Below, in pieces: positions 1-8,430 of a stretch of DNA of 64,000 bases; within the stretch, counting starts at the first letter, position 1; each line of letters begins with the position of its first letter. The notes under the pieces are model-generated. The model had not been told where the DNA came from and made no database searches. It saw nothing but the letters and a program-made list of their open reading frames with translations. Source of the DNA: Bradyrhizobium sp. CCGB01 (lineage in GTDB: Bacteria; Pseudomonadota; Alphaproteobacteria; Rhizobiales; Xanthobacteraceae). The position numbers and the translations under genes were made by a program. The stretch lies in NCBI RefSeq assembly GCF_024199795.1, contig NZ_JANADK010000001.1:7378001-7442000 (forward strand), read 5' to 3'.

Positions 1-352
1 GCGTCAGCGTGTGGATGAAGGCGTGGACCGGATGATATTCCGGCGGCAGCTTCAGGGCCTGGATCCACTGGTTGAGCGGCGAGAACAGGTCGTACGCCAT
101 GTCCATCCGCGACACTTCGTACCAGAAGGCGTGCAGGTTCTGCCGCGCGGCCTCCGCGCCTCCGTTCGCCATGCCGGAGGCCATCGCCACCGCATTCATC
201 GCACCGGCGCTGGTGGCGCTGATCGCCTCGATCGCGAGCCTGCCGTCCTCGAGCACCTTGTCGAGCACGCCCCAGACGAAGGCGCCGTGCGCGCCGCCGC
301 CTTGGAGGGCGAAGTTGACGTTCTTCCGGTTCGCGGTCTCGCTGACTGTCAC
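1..352 (-). CDS. patatin-like phospholipase, 3' end cut by window edge
   Basis: Reading the minus strand from a GTG at 352 gives an open frame to the window edge (about 117 codons) with no stop. The N-terminus carries LQGGGAHGAFVWG, the glycine-rich oxyanion-hole loop of patatin lipid hydrolases, then ISATSAGAMNA, the nucleophile elbow (serine in SAG). Family knowledge predicts a Ser-Asp acyl hydrolase acting on phospholipids or polyester granules; the catalytic Asp lies beyond the window. The GTG overlaps the TGA of the upstream PPK2 gene (GTGA), so the two are probably translationally coupled. The plus-strand frames over this stretch are shadows. Confidence 0.85.
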   Translation of the reverse strand, partial: MTVSETANRKNVNFALQGGGAHGAFVWGVLDKVLEDGRLAIEAISATSAGAMNAVAMASGMANGGAEAARQNLHAFWYEVSRMDMAYDLFSPLNQWIQALKLPPEYHPVHAFIHTLT

Positions 353-1278
353 TTCGCTCGCTTCCTGCCTCCCTTCCCCTCTTTCTCCAGCGCCTTGCGC
401 ACCTCGTCGAATTCGCCCAGCGAAGCCTTGTCGGCGCGGGGAAAGCGCAGGTCCAGCTTTTCGAGCGCAGCATTGATCACGGAGCCGATCACGACGCGGG
501 CGAACCATTTGTGGTCGGCGGGCACGACGTACCACGGCGCATGAGCCGTGGCCGTGTGCCGGACGATGTCCTGATAGACGGCCTGGTAGCGCGGCCACAA
601 CGCGCGCTCCTTGATGTCGTCCATGGAGAACTTCCACTGCTTGGCCGGATCCTCCAGCCGGTCGAGGAAGCGTTCGCGCTGCTCATCCTTCGAGAGGTTG
701 AGGAAGAATTTCAGCACGACGGTGCCGTTGCGGCAGAGATAGCGCTCGAAGGCGGAGATGTCCTCGAAGCGCTCCTTCCAGATGTTCTTGGTGACGAGCT
801 TTGGCGGCAGCTTCTCCTTGGCGAGGATTTCCGGGTGCACGCGCGTCACCAGGCATTCCTCGTAATGCGAGCGGTTGAAGATGCCGATATGACCGCGCTC
901 GGGCAGCGCGACGACGTGGCGCCAGAGGAAATCGTGGTCGAGCTCCTTGCTGCTCGGCGCCTTGAAGGCACTGACTTCGCAGCCTTGCGGATTGATGCCC
1001 TCGAAGATCGCCTTGATCGCACTATCCTTGCCGGCGGCGTCCATGGCCTGGAACACGATCAGCAGCGACCAGCGGTCCTGGGCGTAGAGCTTCTCCTGAA
1101 ACTCGATCAGCCGCTTCTTGTTGGCGTCGAGAAGCTCCTGCGCCGCCTCCTTGTCGAGATCGCCCTTCTCGTTGGTCTTGTGGTCCTTGAGATGAAACTT
1201 GCCCGATCCGTCGTAACGGAACGGCGTGATGTAGCGATCAAGTTCCTGGGCGAGCGATTTGGACGGCTTCTTGTTCAT
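349..1278 (-). CDS. ppk2: polyphosphate kinase 2 family (PPK2)
   Basis: A 309-residue soluble protein. MDAAGKDS at residues 79-86 is the Walker A-like loop of PPK2 enzymes, followed by the conserved GIFNRSHYEE segment and a basic, Arg/Lys-rich lid region. PPK2 transfers phosphate between polyphosphate and nucleotides (AMP, ADP or GDP); single-domain proteins of about 300 residues are usual for the phosphotransferase classes, but the preferred acceptor cannot be read here. The ATG at 1278 lies inside the last 41 bases of livM, and the stop overlaps the patatin gene start, so it sits in a minus-strand run after the Liv transporter. Confidence 0.9.
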   Translation of the reverse strand: MNKKPSKSLAQELDRYITPFRYDGSGKFHLKDHKTNEKGDLDKEAAQELLDANKKRLIEFQEKLYAQDRWSLLIVFQAMDAAGKDSAIKAIFEGINPQGCEVSAFKAPSSKELDHDFLWRHVVALPERGHIGIFNRSHYEECLVTRVHPEILAKEKLPPKLVTKNIWKERFEDISAFERYLCRNGTVVLKFFLNLSKDEQRERFLDRLEDPAKQWKFSMDDIKERALWPRYQAVYQDIVRHTATAHAPWYVVPADHKWFARVVIGSVINAALEKLDLRFPRADKASLGEFDEVRKALEKEGKGGRKRAK

Positions 1279-2257
1279 GAGCGCGGGGTACCTTGCGTTG
1301 CGGCTTCAATCGGTCGAGCAAGCTACCAAGGATGCCCTTGGGAAGGAATATGATGAAAAGCACGAGCAGCACGCCGTAGACGAGGTTGTCCCAGCCGACC
1401 GCCTTGGTGCCGAAGCCGATGCGCAGGGTTTCCGCCAGCAGAATGGTGATGATGGCGCCGAAGGTCGGGCCCAGCGAAACGAACAGGCCGCCGACGATGG
1501 CCGCGAACACCATCTGGAGCGAGACCGCGATGCCGCTGACGGTGTCCGGTGTGATGAACATCTGGTACTGGCAGTAGATCGCGCCGGCGAGCGCCGTCAT
1601 CACCGCGCTGAGCAGCGTGATCTTCAGCTTCTCCGCGGTGACGTCGACGCCGGCGGCAGCCGCCGCGTCCTCGTCCTCCGAGATCGCCTCCAGCGCGTAG
1701 CGGGCCATGCTGCGGTCCACCCAGTGCCAGACCACGATGCCGAAAAGCCAGACCCCGAGCGCGATCAGGTACCAGGTGGTCTTGTCGTCGAATTGCAGCG
1801 CCAGCAGCTTGTTGCCCGACGCGCGGTTCGGGGTGTAGCCGAGCGAGCCGCCGGTATAGTCGCGCGTCGCCGTGATGACCTGGAGCACGATGCCCGACAG
1901 CGCCAGCGTCACCAGCACGAAATAATGCCCGGTGATGCGGAAGCGGAAACAGGGATAGCCGACGATCAGCGCCAGCGCGCCGGCCCCGACCATGCTGACG
2001 GGAATCCCGATCCAGGGCGACCAGCCAAGATGATTCCATAGCAGCGCGGTGACATAAGCGCCGATCCCCATGAAGCCGCCGTGCCCGAGCGAAACCAGGC
2101 CGAACCGCCCCATCATCGACCAGGAGGTGTAGGCGAACGACCAGATCAGGATCAGCACCAGGATGTGCAGATGATAGGGATCGCGATACACGAACGGCAG
2201 CGCGACCAGCGCCGCGAGGCCCACCGCCCAAGCCGCAAGCCGGCCCTGCCCCATCAT
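1238..2257 (-). CDS. livM: branched-chain amino acid ABC transporter permease LivM
   Basis: 339-residue polytopic inner-membrane protein starting MMGQGRLAAWAVG and containing the LivM-type segment GRFGLVSLGHGGFMGIGAYV and the cytoplasmic-loop region with EAISEDEDAAAAAGVD (EAA-like contact with the ATPases). It pairs with LivH to form the channel of an HAAT-family importer. The start at 2257 was chosen because ATG overlaps the livH stop (ATGA); the 26 residues upstream in the same frame are Arg/His-rich and lie within livH. Its 3' end overlaps the ppk2 start by 41 bases. Confidence 0.92.
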   Translation of the reverse strand: MMGQGRLAAWAVGLAALVALPFVYRDPYHLHILVLILIWSFAYTSWSMMGRFGLVSLGHGGFMGIGAYVTALLWNHLGWSPWIGIPVSMVGAGALALIVGYPCFRFRITGHYFVLVTLALSGIVLQVITATRDYTGGSLGYTPNRASGNKLLALQFDDKTTWYLIALGVWLFGIVVWHWVDRSMARYALEAISEDEDAAAAAGVDVTAEKLKITLLSAVMTALAGAIYCQYQMFITPDTVSGIAVSLQMVFAAIVGGLFVSLGPTFGAIITILLAETLRIGFGTKAVGWDNLVYGVLLVLFIIFLPKGILGSLLDRLKPQRKVPRAHEQEAVQIARPGT

Positions 2258-3135
2258 CGGCGCCTCGCAAGCAGGCCCGCGGGCCGGATGAACATCATGA
2301 CGATGAAGAAGGCGAAGGCGAGCACGTAGCCCCATTCGAGATCGGAGAACAGGCCGCCGAGCGAGATGATCTCGGCGAACACGAAGGCGGCGATGAAGCC
2401 GCCGATGAAATTACCGAGGCCCCCGAGGACGCAGATCAGGAAGGTGATCGGCCCGAAGGACAGGCCGACGAAGGGATGCACGTCATATTGCAGCACAAGG
2501 AGACAAGCCGCGAGCCCGGCCAGCGCGCCGCCAAGCGCCGAGGTGACGAGATAGATTCGCCTCGTATCGACGCCCATCAGCGCCATGATCTGCCGGTCCT
2601 GCGAGATGGCGCGGATCGCGGTGCCGGTGAAGGTCCGCGTCATGAACAGATAGACCGCGACCATGCCGACCAGCGCCGCCAGGAACGAGAGCAGCCGGGC
2701 GTAGCTGAAATTCATGTCGCCGAAGGCGAGCACCGGCAGGCGGATGCCGAGATTGCGGAAGTCGATGCCGAAGGCGACGGTGGCAAAGCTCTGGAGCACG
2801 AACAGCACCCCGCCGGTGGCGAGCAGCTGGTTGATCGGCGGCGCGGTGAGCAGCGGCGCGATGACGAGGTAATGCAGCGCCGCGCCGAGCACCGCGACCA
2901 GCAGGATGGTTAGTGGCGCGGCGACGAAATAGCTGACGCCGTAATACTGCACCATGAAGTACATGGCGTACATGCCGATCATCACCAGCTCGGCGTAGCA
3001 GATCCAGGTCACGTCGATGACGCCGAAGATCAGGTTCAGCCCGAGCGCGAGCAGCGCCAGCACGCCGCCGAGCAGGATGCCGTTGATCACGGCCTCCAGC
3101 AAATAGATATCGAAAACATCCAGGAACGCCTGCAT
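2254..3135 (-). CDS. livH: branched-chain amino acid ABC transporter permease LivH
   Basis: 293-residue membrane protein beginning MQAFLDVFDIYLLEAVINGILLGGVLALLALGLNLIFGV (described by segments: an N-terminal amphipathic helix, then eight or so hydrophobic segments), with the loop RAISQDRQIMALMGVD matching the EAA-like motif of LivH permeases. The frame extends far upstream, but that part is out-of-frame livF sequence, so the ATG at 3135, five bases after livF, is the start. Forms a heterodimer with LivM. Confidence 0.92.
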   Translation of the reverse strand: MQAFLDVFDIYLLEAVINGILLGGVLALLALGLNLIFGVIDVTWICYAELVMIGMYAMYFMVQYYGVSYFVAAPLTILLVAVLGAALHYLVIAPLLTAPPINQLLATGGVLFVLQSFATVAFGIDFRNLGIRLPVLAFGDMNFSYARLLSFLAALVGMVAVYLFMTRTFTGTAIRAISQDRQIMALMGVDTRRIYLVTSALGGALAGLAACLLVLQYDVHPFVGLSFGPITFLICVLGGLGNFIGGFIAAFVFAEIISLGGLFSDLEWGYVLAFAFFIVMMFIRPAGLLARRR

Positions 3136-3140
3136 GAACC

Positions 3141-3845
3141 TCACACCCCGAGATACGCTTCCTTGACCGTGTCGCTCGCCAGCATCTCGGCCGACGTGCC
3201 GGATGCCCTGATTGTGCCCGCCTCGATCAGATAGGCGCGATCGACCACCTTCAGCACCTGCTGCACGTTCTGCTCGACGATCAGCACGGTCAGGCCACTG
3301 GCGCGGATCCGCTTCACCAGCTCGAACACCTGCTGCACCACGACCGGCGCCAGCCCCGCCGACGGCTCGTCGAGCAGCAGGAGCTTTGGATTGGACATCA
3401 GCGCGCGGCCGATCGCGCACATCTGCTGCTCGCCGCCGGACATGGTGCCGGCCATCTGGTGGCGGCGCTCCTTCAGGCGCGGAAACAGGTCGAACACGAC
3501 GTCCAGCCGCTCGGCATAGTGGCCACGCGCCTCCTTCATGAAGGCGCCCATCTTGAGATTGTCGTCGACCGAGAGCTGCGGAAACAGCCGCCGGTTCTCC
3601 GGCACATGCGCGATGCCGAGGCTGACAATCTTGTGCGGCGGCGTCGCCACCACGTCGACGCCTTCCATCCTGATCGAGCCGCGCGAAGGCCGGATCAGGC
3701 CGGAGATGACGCGCATCAGGGTGGTCTTGCCGGCGCCGTTCGGGCCGATGACGCCGACGGCCTCGCCCGCCTTCACATCGAGATTGACGTCGAACAGCGC
3801 CTGGAACGTGCCGTAACCCGCGTTGACCGAACGAAGCTCCAGCAT
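3141..3845 (-). CDS. livF: branched-chain amino acid ABC transporter ATP-binding protein LivF
   Basis: 234-residue ABC ATPase with Walker A GPNGAGKT near residue 34, the signature MSGGEQQM, Walker B LLLLDEPSAGLAP and the switch histidine region replaced by the LivF-typical VEQNVQQ. The length and the PENRRLFPQLSV Q-loop neighbourhood are characteristic of LivF rather than LivG. It energises the LivHM channel together with LivG, whose gene ends five bases upstream. Confidence 0.93.
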   Translation of the reverse strand: MLELRSVNAGYGTFQALFDVNLDVKAGEAVGVIGPNGAGKTTLMRVISGLIRPSRGSIRMEGVDVVATPPHKIVSLGIAHVPENRRLFPQLSVDDNLKMGAFMKEARGHYAERLDVVFDLFPRLKERRHQMAGTMSGGEQQMCAIGRALMSNPKLLLLDEPSAGLAPVVVQQVFELVKRIRASGLTVLIVEQNVQQVLKVVDRAYLIEAGTIRASGTSAEMLASDTVKEAYLGV

Positions 3846-3850
3846 CGCAA

Positions 3851-4618
3851 CTAGCCTCCCGCGCGGCGGCGCGCTTCCGCCGCCGCGGCCTGCGTGGTCT
3901 CGGCGTCGGTGCCGAGATAGACCTCGATGACGCGCGGGTCGCCGGCGACGGCGCTCGGCAGCCCCTCCGAGATCTTCTCACCGTGATCGAGCACCATGAC
4001 GCGATCGACGACGCGCATCAGCACGCCCATGATGTGCTCGACCCAGATGATGGTGATGCCGAGCTCGTCGCGGATGTTGCGCAGCATGTCGGCCGCCTGG
4101 TCCATTTCGGCCTCGTCGAGACCGCCGAGGCTCTCGTCGGCGAGCAGTAGCTTTGGCGCGGTGGCGAGCGCCTTGGCCAGTTCGAGCTTCTTCAGGCCGG
4201 CGGCGCCCAGGCCATCGACGCTGGCATGGCGATCGGTCGGCAGCCCGACCATGGCCAGCGACCGCTCGGCCGCCTCCTCCGACTTGATACGGCTGTGCCG
4301 GCCCTGGCCGTAGAAGCCGGCCAGCGCCACGTTCTCGAAGATCGTCAGGCGTCGGAACGGCCGCGGAATCTGGAAGGTGCGGCCGATGCCGCTGTTGATG
4401 ATCCGGTGCGGCGCGAGGCCCGCGATCTCATGCCCGCCGAACAGGATCGAACCTGACGTCGGCGCCAGCGTGCCGGAGAGCATGTTGAAGATCGTGCTCT
4501 TGCCCGAGCCGTTGGGGCCGATCAGGCCGAGGATCTCGCCCTGGTCGACCCTGAACGACACGTTGTTGACGGCGGTGAAGCCGCCGAAGCGCTTCACCAG
4601 CCCGCTGACTTCCAGCAC
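3851..4618 (-). CDS. livG: branched-chain amino acid ABC transporter ATP-binding protein LivG
   Basis: 255-residue ABC ATPase starting at a GTG 15 bases after the binding-protein stop. It shows Walker A GPNGSGKST, the LivG feature GIGRTFQIPRPF, Walker B LLLADESLGGLDEAE and a WVEHIMGVLMRVVDRV switch region. The ABC signature (normally SGGQ) is not canonical: the corresponding place reads GAAGLKKLELAKAL, a degenerate LSGGQ seen in some Liv/urea-type G subunits. Partner of LivF. Confidence 0.9.
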   Translation of the reverse strand: MLEVSGLVKRFGGFTAVNNVSFRVDQGEILGLIGPNGSGKSTIFNMLSGTLAPTSGSILFGGHEIAGLAPHRIINSGIGRTFQIPRPFRRLTIFENVALAGFYGQGRHSRIKSEEAAERSLAMVGLPTDRHASVDGLGAAGLKKLELAKALATAPKLLLADESLGGLDEAEMDQAADMLRNIRDELGITIIWVEHIMGVLMRVVDRVMVLDHGEKISEGLPSAVAGDPRVIEVYLGTDAETTQAAAAEARRRAGG

Positions 4619-4633
4619 CGCTTCGCTCCGCCG

Positions 4634-5944
4634 CTACTGGTTGCTGTAGGTGGTGCCCTTGGGCAGCGGCAGCACGGCCTCGCGCTGCGCCTGGCTCTTG
4701 GGCCACACCACAGAGGACTTGTCGTCGATATACTGGATCACGACCGGGAATGACCGCTCGTTCTGCCCGGCCATCGGCGTGCCCTCGCCGTAGAACTTCA
4801 CGCCGAAGCCGAGCATCGTGCCGCCCTCGGGGATGTCGGTGTCGAGCGCCGCCTTGCGCAGCGCGTCGGGATCGACGCCGCCGTACTTCTTGATCGCGCG
4901 CGGCAGCACGTCGGACATGAAGACGTACGTGTTGGACGCGCCGATGCCGACATGGGCGGAGCGGATGGCGACGCCCGGCCTGATCTTGTCGAACTCTTCG
5001 CCGACCATCTTGATCACAGGCGGAAGCTTCGGATCCATGGTCTTCTGGTTGGCGAGCCAGATCGAGATCGGGTCGGTGTTGAAGATGTAGGTGGCGTCAG
5101 CCCCCATGCCTTCCTTCAGCTTCTCATAGACGCCGTAGCCCGCGCCATGCCCCATCAGCGCGCCGAACTTCAGTCCCTGCTCGCGGGCCTGACGCAGCAG
5201 CAGCGTGATATCGGGGTTGTAGCCGGTGTGGAAAATGACATCGGGCTTGGCGCGCTTCAGCTTGGTCACCAGCGCGGACAGATCGGGCGCGGTGGCTGAA
5301 TAGCCTTCCTTCATCACGACGTTGAAGCCGGCCTTCTTTGCGCCGGCCTCGTTGCCCCTGGAGACGTCGACGCCATAGGCGCCATCCTCGTGGATGATGG
5401 CGACGCGCAGATCCTTCGGCTCCTTGTCGAACTTCGCCTTGGCATTCTGTGCGATGAAATCCATCGTCATCATGCCGAACTGGTCGCCGCTCGCCTGCGG
5501 GCGGAAGACGTATTTGTAGCCCTTCTCGTTGAACACGGCCGACGAGATGCAGGTCGTCATCCACATGAACTTCTTGAGCTGCTCGACACGCGCGGCCACC
5601 GGCACGCATTGCGCCGAGGAGAAGAAGCCGAGCACCATGTCCACTTTTTCCTGCTCGAGCAGGCGGACGGATTCGTTGATGGCGATGTCGGGTTTGCTCT
5701 GCGCGTCGGCGTAGACCGCCTCGATCTTGTAGCCCTCGACGCCGGTCTTGGCGAAATGGTCGAGGATGATCTTTGCGCCGATATAGCCGAGCTCGGAGCC
5801 ACCGCCGGCGAGAGGTCCGGTCAAATCAAAAACGACGCCGATCTTGATCTTCTTCTCCTGGGCCTGGGCGGACACCGCCAAGCCCGTCGCGGCAACCGCG
5901 ACCAACAGCCCACGTACCAAGCGGGCAGCCATGCGCAGACGCAT
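4634..5944 (-). CDS. Liv-type ABC transporter periplasmic substrate-binding protein
   Basis: 436-residue protein with a cleavable Sec signal (MRLRMAARLVRGLLVAVAAT..., Ala-X-Ala before QEKKIKIG) and the class I periplasmic-binding fold of amide/amino acid receptors (IGVVFDLTGPLAGGGSELGYIGAKI). The ATG at 5944 is preceded by GGGAGG; the TTG three bases earlier is less likely. First gene of the five-gene transporter operon. Family members bind branched-chain amino acids but also amides or aromatic acids, so the ligand is not settled by sequence; the protein is longer than a classic LivK (about 370). Confidence 0.88.
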   Translation of the reverse strand: MRLRMAARLVRGLLVAVAATGLAVSAQAQEKKIKIGVVFDLTGPLAGGGSELGYIGAKIILDHFAKTGVEGYKIEAVYADAQSKPDIAINESVRLLEQEKVDMVLGFFSSAQCVPVAARVEQLKKFMWMTTCISSAVFNEKGYKYVFRPQASGDQFGMMTMDFIAQNAKAKFDKEPKDLRVAIIHEDGAYGVDVSRGNEAGAKKAGFNVVMKEGYSATAPDLSALVTKLKRAKPDVIFHTGYNPDITLLLRQAREQGLKFGALMGHGAGYGVYEKLKEGMGADATYIFNTDPISIWLANQKTMDPKLPPVIKMVGEEFDKIRPGVAIRSAHVGIGASNTYVFMSDVLPRAIKKYGGVDPDALRKAALDTDIPEGGTMLGFGVKFYGEGTPMAGQNERSFPVVIQYIDDKSSVVWPKSQAQREAVLPLPKGTTYSNQ

Positions 5945-6039
5945 CAAAACCTCCCTGGACGATTGTGCATTGCATTCTTTTTGCTTTTGCTTTTTTGCCC
6001 ATCACATGGGCTGAGCGCAGCGATGTCAAGCCTCGCGCG

Positions 6040-6744
6040 TCAGCGCGGCGCGAACTGCTGCTCGACAAAGGCCGTGACAAATCGCGGCATGGACGGCGTG
6101 AGATCGCTCACTCCGCGCACGAGATGAATGGCCGAAAGCTCGGGCTCGGCCTCGCGGGCGAGATTGGCTTCGATCCGGGCGCGCGCCACGCCGCCCGACA
6201 TGTCCAGGTCGAGAATTTGGATCAGTGCAATCGACGGGCCGGTCACGACGCAATGCCAGTCCGGCTCGGCCCGGTAATCGGCCTCGGTCAGGCCGGTCTC
6301 TTCCCCGACCTCGCGGATGACACTCCCGGGAATGTCGAGCGCGCCGTCCCTGACGTCGTCGAGGTCGGGCGTGCCCGAGGGGAAATAGATCCGGCCGGCA
6401 TTGGCGGTGTGCTGCGCCATCTCGCCCATGATGAAGGCGCCGTCGGAGGCGCGCAGCGCGCCCATGCCGAAGCCGTTGAACACCGCCTTGTCGGGAAAGC
6501 CCCAGTCGCGCCAGGCAAGGAAGCTCGCGAAATCGGTCTCGAAATAGGTCGCCGAGAGATGGCCGTCCTTGAACAGGGCATCGCGCCCGAGCAGGACGCG
6601 GCCGTTCCAGAGCTTCGGCCGCTCGCGCTGCTTCTCGGCGAAATGCGACGCGATCTCGGCACGCTGCTCTTCCGCGAACGGCCAAACGATCGGCCGCACG
6701 GTAAGGGCAAGCGTCGTGACGCGATGAATGACCGGTGACGTCAT
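6040..6744 (-). CDS. NUDIX hydrolase
   Basis: 234 residues with a Nudix box core REVGEETG at residues 144-151, preceded by a glycine-rich strand (NAGRIYFPSGTPD). The distal Glu of the full consensus (GX5EX7REUXEEXGU) is not in place, but the metal-binding REVxEExG core is intact. The N-terminal ~85 residues (WPFAEEQRAEIASHFAEKQRERPKLWNG) are an extension seen in some alphaproteobacterial Nudix proteins. Substrate unknown; nucleoside diphosphate derivatives are the family norm. Stands alone between two ABC clusters. Confidence 0.85.
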   Translation of the reverse strand: MTSPVIHRVTTLALTVRPIVWPFAEEQRAEIASHFAEKQRERPKLWNGRVLLGRDALFKDGHLSATYFETDFASFLAWRDWGFPDKAVFNGFGMGALRASDGAFIMGEMAQHTANAGRIYFPSGTPDLDDVRDGALDIPGSVIREVGEETGLTEADYRAEPDWHCVVTGPSIALIQILDLDMSGGVARARIEANLAREAEPELSAIHLVRGVSDLTPSMPRFVTAFVEQQFAPR

Positions 6745-6773
6745 GACGCCTGTTTACATTGCCTTCGCGTCAG

Positions 6774-7799
6774 TTATTTGGCGCTCCCGGTGGTCTTCTT
6801 GGCCTGGTCGACGAATTTGTTGGTGAAGGTCTTGCTGACGTCGATCTTGGCGTTCGCGACCTCCGGCGAGCCGACGCTGAACACCGCGAGCACGGCGTCC
6901 GCGCCCTTCGGGTCCATCTTGCCGGTTTCCGAGAACATCGGGATCGTGTTCTTCAGCGCGGCGAGATAGAGGTCCTTGTTCTTGCCGACCATCTCGTCGG
7001 GCATCTTCGCCATGATCTCCTCGGGCGAATGCGAATGAATCCAGGCGATCGTGGCAAGCATCGCGTTGGTGAGCGCCTGCGTCTCCTTCTCGTGGCCGTT
7101 GATCCAGGCCACGGTCGAGTACAGCGCGCCGCCCGGATATTCGCCGCCGAACGTCTCGAGCGTATCTTTCTGCGTCCGGGTGTCGCTGAGGATGCGCAGA
7201 TCCTTGTGGCTGCCCTGGAGCACGGTGACGGAGGGATCGAGCATCACGGCGGCATCGAGCTGGCCCTGCTCCATGGCGGCGACCGCGGTCGCGCCAAGGC
7301 CGACGCCGATCACGGCGGTGCCGGCGGGATCGAGCCCGTTCTTCTTCAGGAGATATTTCAGGAAGAAGTCGGTGGAGGAGCCGGGTGCGCTGACGCCCAC
7401 CTTCTTGCCGGCGAGGTCCTTGATCGACTTGATGTCATTGGTGCGGGAGGGCGCGACCACCAGCACGAGGCCGGGATAGCGATCATAGACCACGAAGGCC
7501 TGAAGCTCCTGCTTCTTGGCGGCGAGATTGACGCAATGGTCGAAATAGCCGGAGACGACGTCGGCGCTGCCGCCGAGCACGGCCTTGAGCGCGTCCGAAC
7601 CGCCCTTGAGGTCGACCAGCTCGACATTGAGGCCGGCCTTCTCGTATTCGCCGAGCTGCTTTGCCAGCACCGTCGGCAGATAGCACAGGCAGGCGCCCCC
7701 GCCGACCGCGACGGTGACCTTGCTTTGCGCCGCGGCAAGCGATGTGGTGAGCGTCAGCGCGAGCAGCGCACCGGCGAGCCTGGCAATCGTGTTCTTCAT
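6774..7799 (-). CDS. ABC transporter substrate-binding protein, NMT1/SsuA/TauA type
   Basis: 341 residues after choosing the ATG at 7799, which follows GGAGG at good spacing; 33 extra upstream codons in frame lack support. A Sec signal (MKNTIARLAGALLALTLTTSLAAA) precedes the binding fold with YLPTVLAKQLGEYEKAGLNVELVDLKGGSDALKAVLGGSADV, the pattern of sulfonate/nitrate/thiamine-precursor receptors. Cys pair CLCY lies in the predicted ligand cleft. The matching permease and ATPase are at 8431-10034 on the same strand, separated by an opposite-strand cupin gene. Substrate not assignable. Confidence 0.88.
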   Translation of the reverse strand: MKNTIARLAGALLALTLTTSLAAAQSKVTVAVGGGACLCYLPTVLAKQLGEYEKAGLNVELVDLKGGSDALKAVLGGSADVVSGYFDHCVNLAAKKQELQAFVVYDRYPGLVLVVAPSRTNDIKSIKDLAGKKVGVSAPGSSTDFFLKYLLKKNGLDPAGTAVIGVGLGATAVAAMEQGQLDAAVMLDPSVTVLQGSHKDLRILSDTRTQKDTLETFGGEYPGGALYSTVAWINGHEKETQALTNAMLATIAWIHSHSPEEIMAKMPDEMVGKNKDLYLAALKNTIPMFSETGKMDPKGADAVLAVFSVGSPEVANAKIDVSKTFTNKFVDQAKKTTGSAK

Positions 7800-7937
7800 T
7801 GGTTTCCTCCGTTCGGCTGGCGGCACCATAGAGCAGCAGGACTGGCTTGAGAAGCGCGCCTTAAGGCACTGGCCATCGGCCTTTCGGCGCAATAGCATGG
7901 GTGCACAACAACAAACTTGTGATGGGGAGGATCATCC

Positions 7938-8387
7938 ATGAATCGCCTTGCAATCGGGCTATCGATCGCCACCGCTTTTGCCGCCGGATGCGGCGCGAAC
8001 CAGCTGCTCCGACCGGCGCTGGCCGCCGAAAACATCACCGCGCAAGTCATCCACACCGGCGAGATGGAAGGCGACGCGCTCGGGAACGCCAACAATGTCG
8101 GCTACCGCTCAAAAATGTTCGCGAGCGCGGACGGCGCCACCATCTCGATCCAGGTCGGCAATGTGCCCAAGCACATGCACCCCAACACCAACGAGATCCA
8201 GTACATCCTGGACGGGACCGGGACGATCTGGCTCGGCGACAAGGAGGTGACGGTGAAGCCCGGCGACCTCGTCATCATTCCGAAGGGCACACCGCATGGC
8301 GGCACCAAGCCGATCAGCGGCCAGGTCAAGGCGATCGCGATCAAGACCCCGCCGCAGGCGCCCGACGACACCAAGCTGCTGGATTGA
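7938..8387 (+). CDS. secreted cupin-domain protein
   Basis: 149 residues with an N-terminal signal (MNRLAIGLSIATAFAAGC, possibly a lipobox-like AAGC) and a single cupin barrel: HMHPNTNEIQYILDGTGTIWLGDKEVTVKPGDLVIIPKGTPHGG, containing the two motifs with metal-ligand His, Glu and His. GGGGAGG stands upstream of the ATG. It is divergent from the NMT1-type binding protein and convergent with the permease of the same importer, so it may act on or sense the transported compound; that link is only positional. Confidence 0.85.
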   Translation: MNRLAIGLSIATAFAAGCGANQLLRPALAAENITAQVIHTGEMEGDALGNANNVGYRSKMFASADGATISIQVGNVPKHMHPNTNEIQYILDGTGTIWLGDKEVTVKPGDLVIIPKGTPHGGTKPISGQVKAIAIKTPPQAPDDTKLLD

Positions 8388-8401
8388 GCCTTCCCGCTTC
8401 C

Positions 8402-8425
8402 GGGCTCGCGCCGGGGCGCGGGCCC
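8402..8425 (+). terminator. GC-rich hairpin after the cupin gene
   Basis: An 11-base arm GGGCTCGCGCC pairs with GGCGCGGGCCC (one G-T pair) and is followed by GTTTC on the plus strand. It lies between the convergent cupin and permease genes. The T-tract is short, so intrinsic termination is only a possibility. Confidence 0.45.
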
Positions 8426-8430
8426 GTTTC

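Noticed and set aside
11..544. Plus-strand reading frames of 134-177 codons at the left end
   Set aside because: They oppose the patatin-like and PPK2 genes, which carry clear motifs; the plus-strand translations are Arg/Pro/Ala-rich without any family signature.
2254..3981. A single 575-codon frame joining LivF-region sequence to LivH
   Set aside because: Upstream of 3135 the frame is out of phase with the true livF gene, and the translated part is low-complexity Arg/Pro-rich. The overlap-free LivF and LivH frames fit the family.
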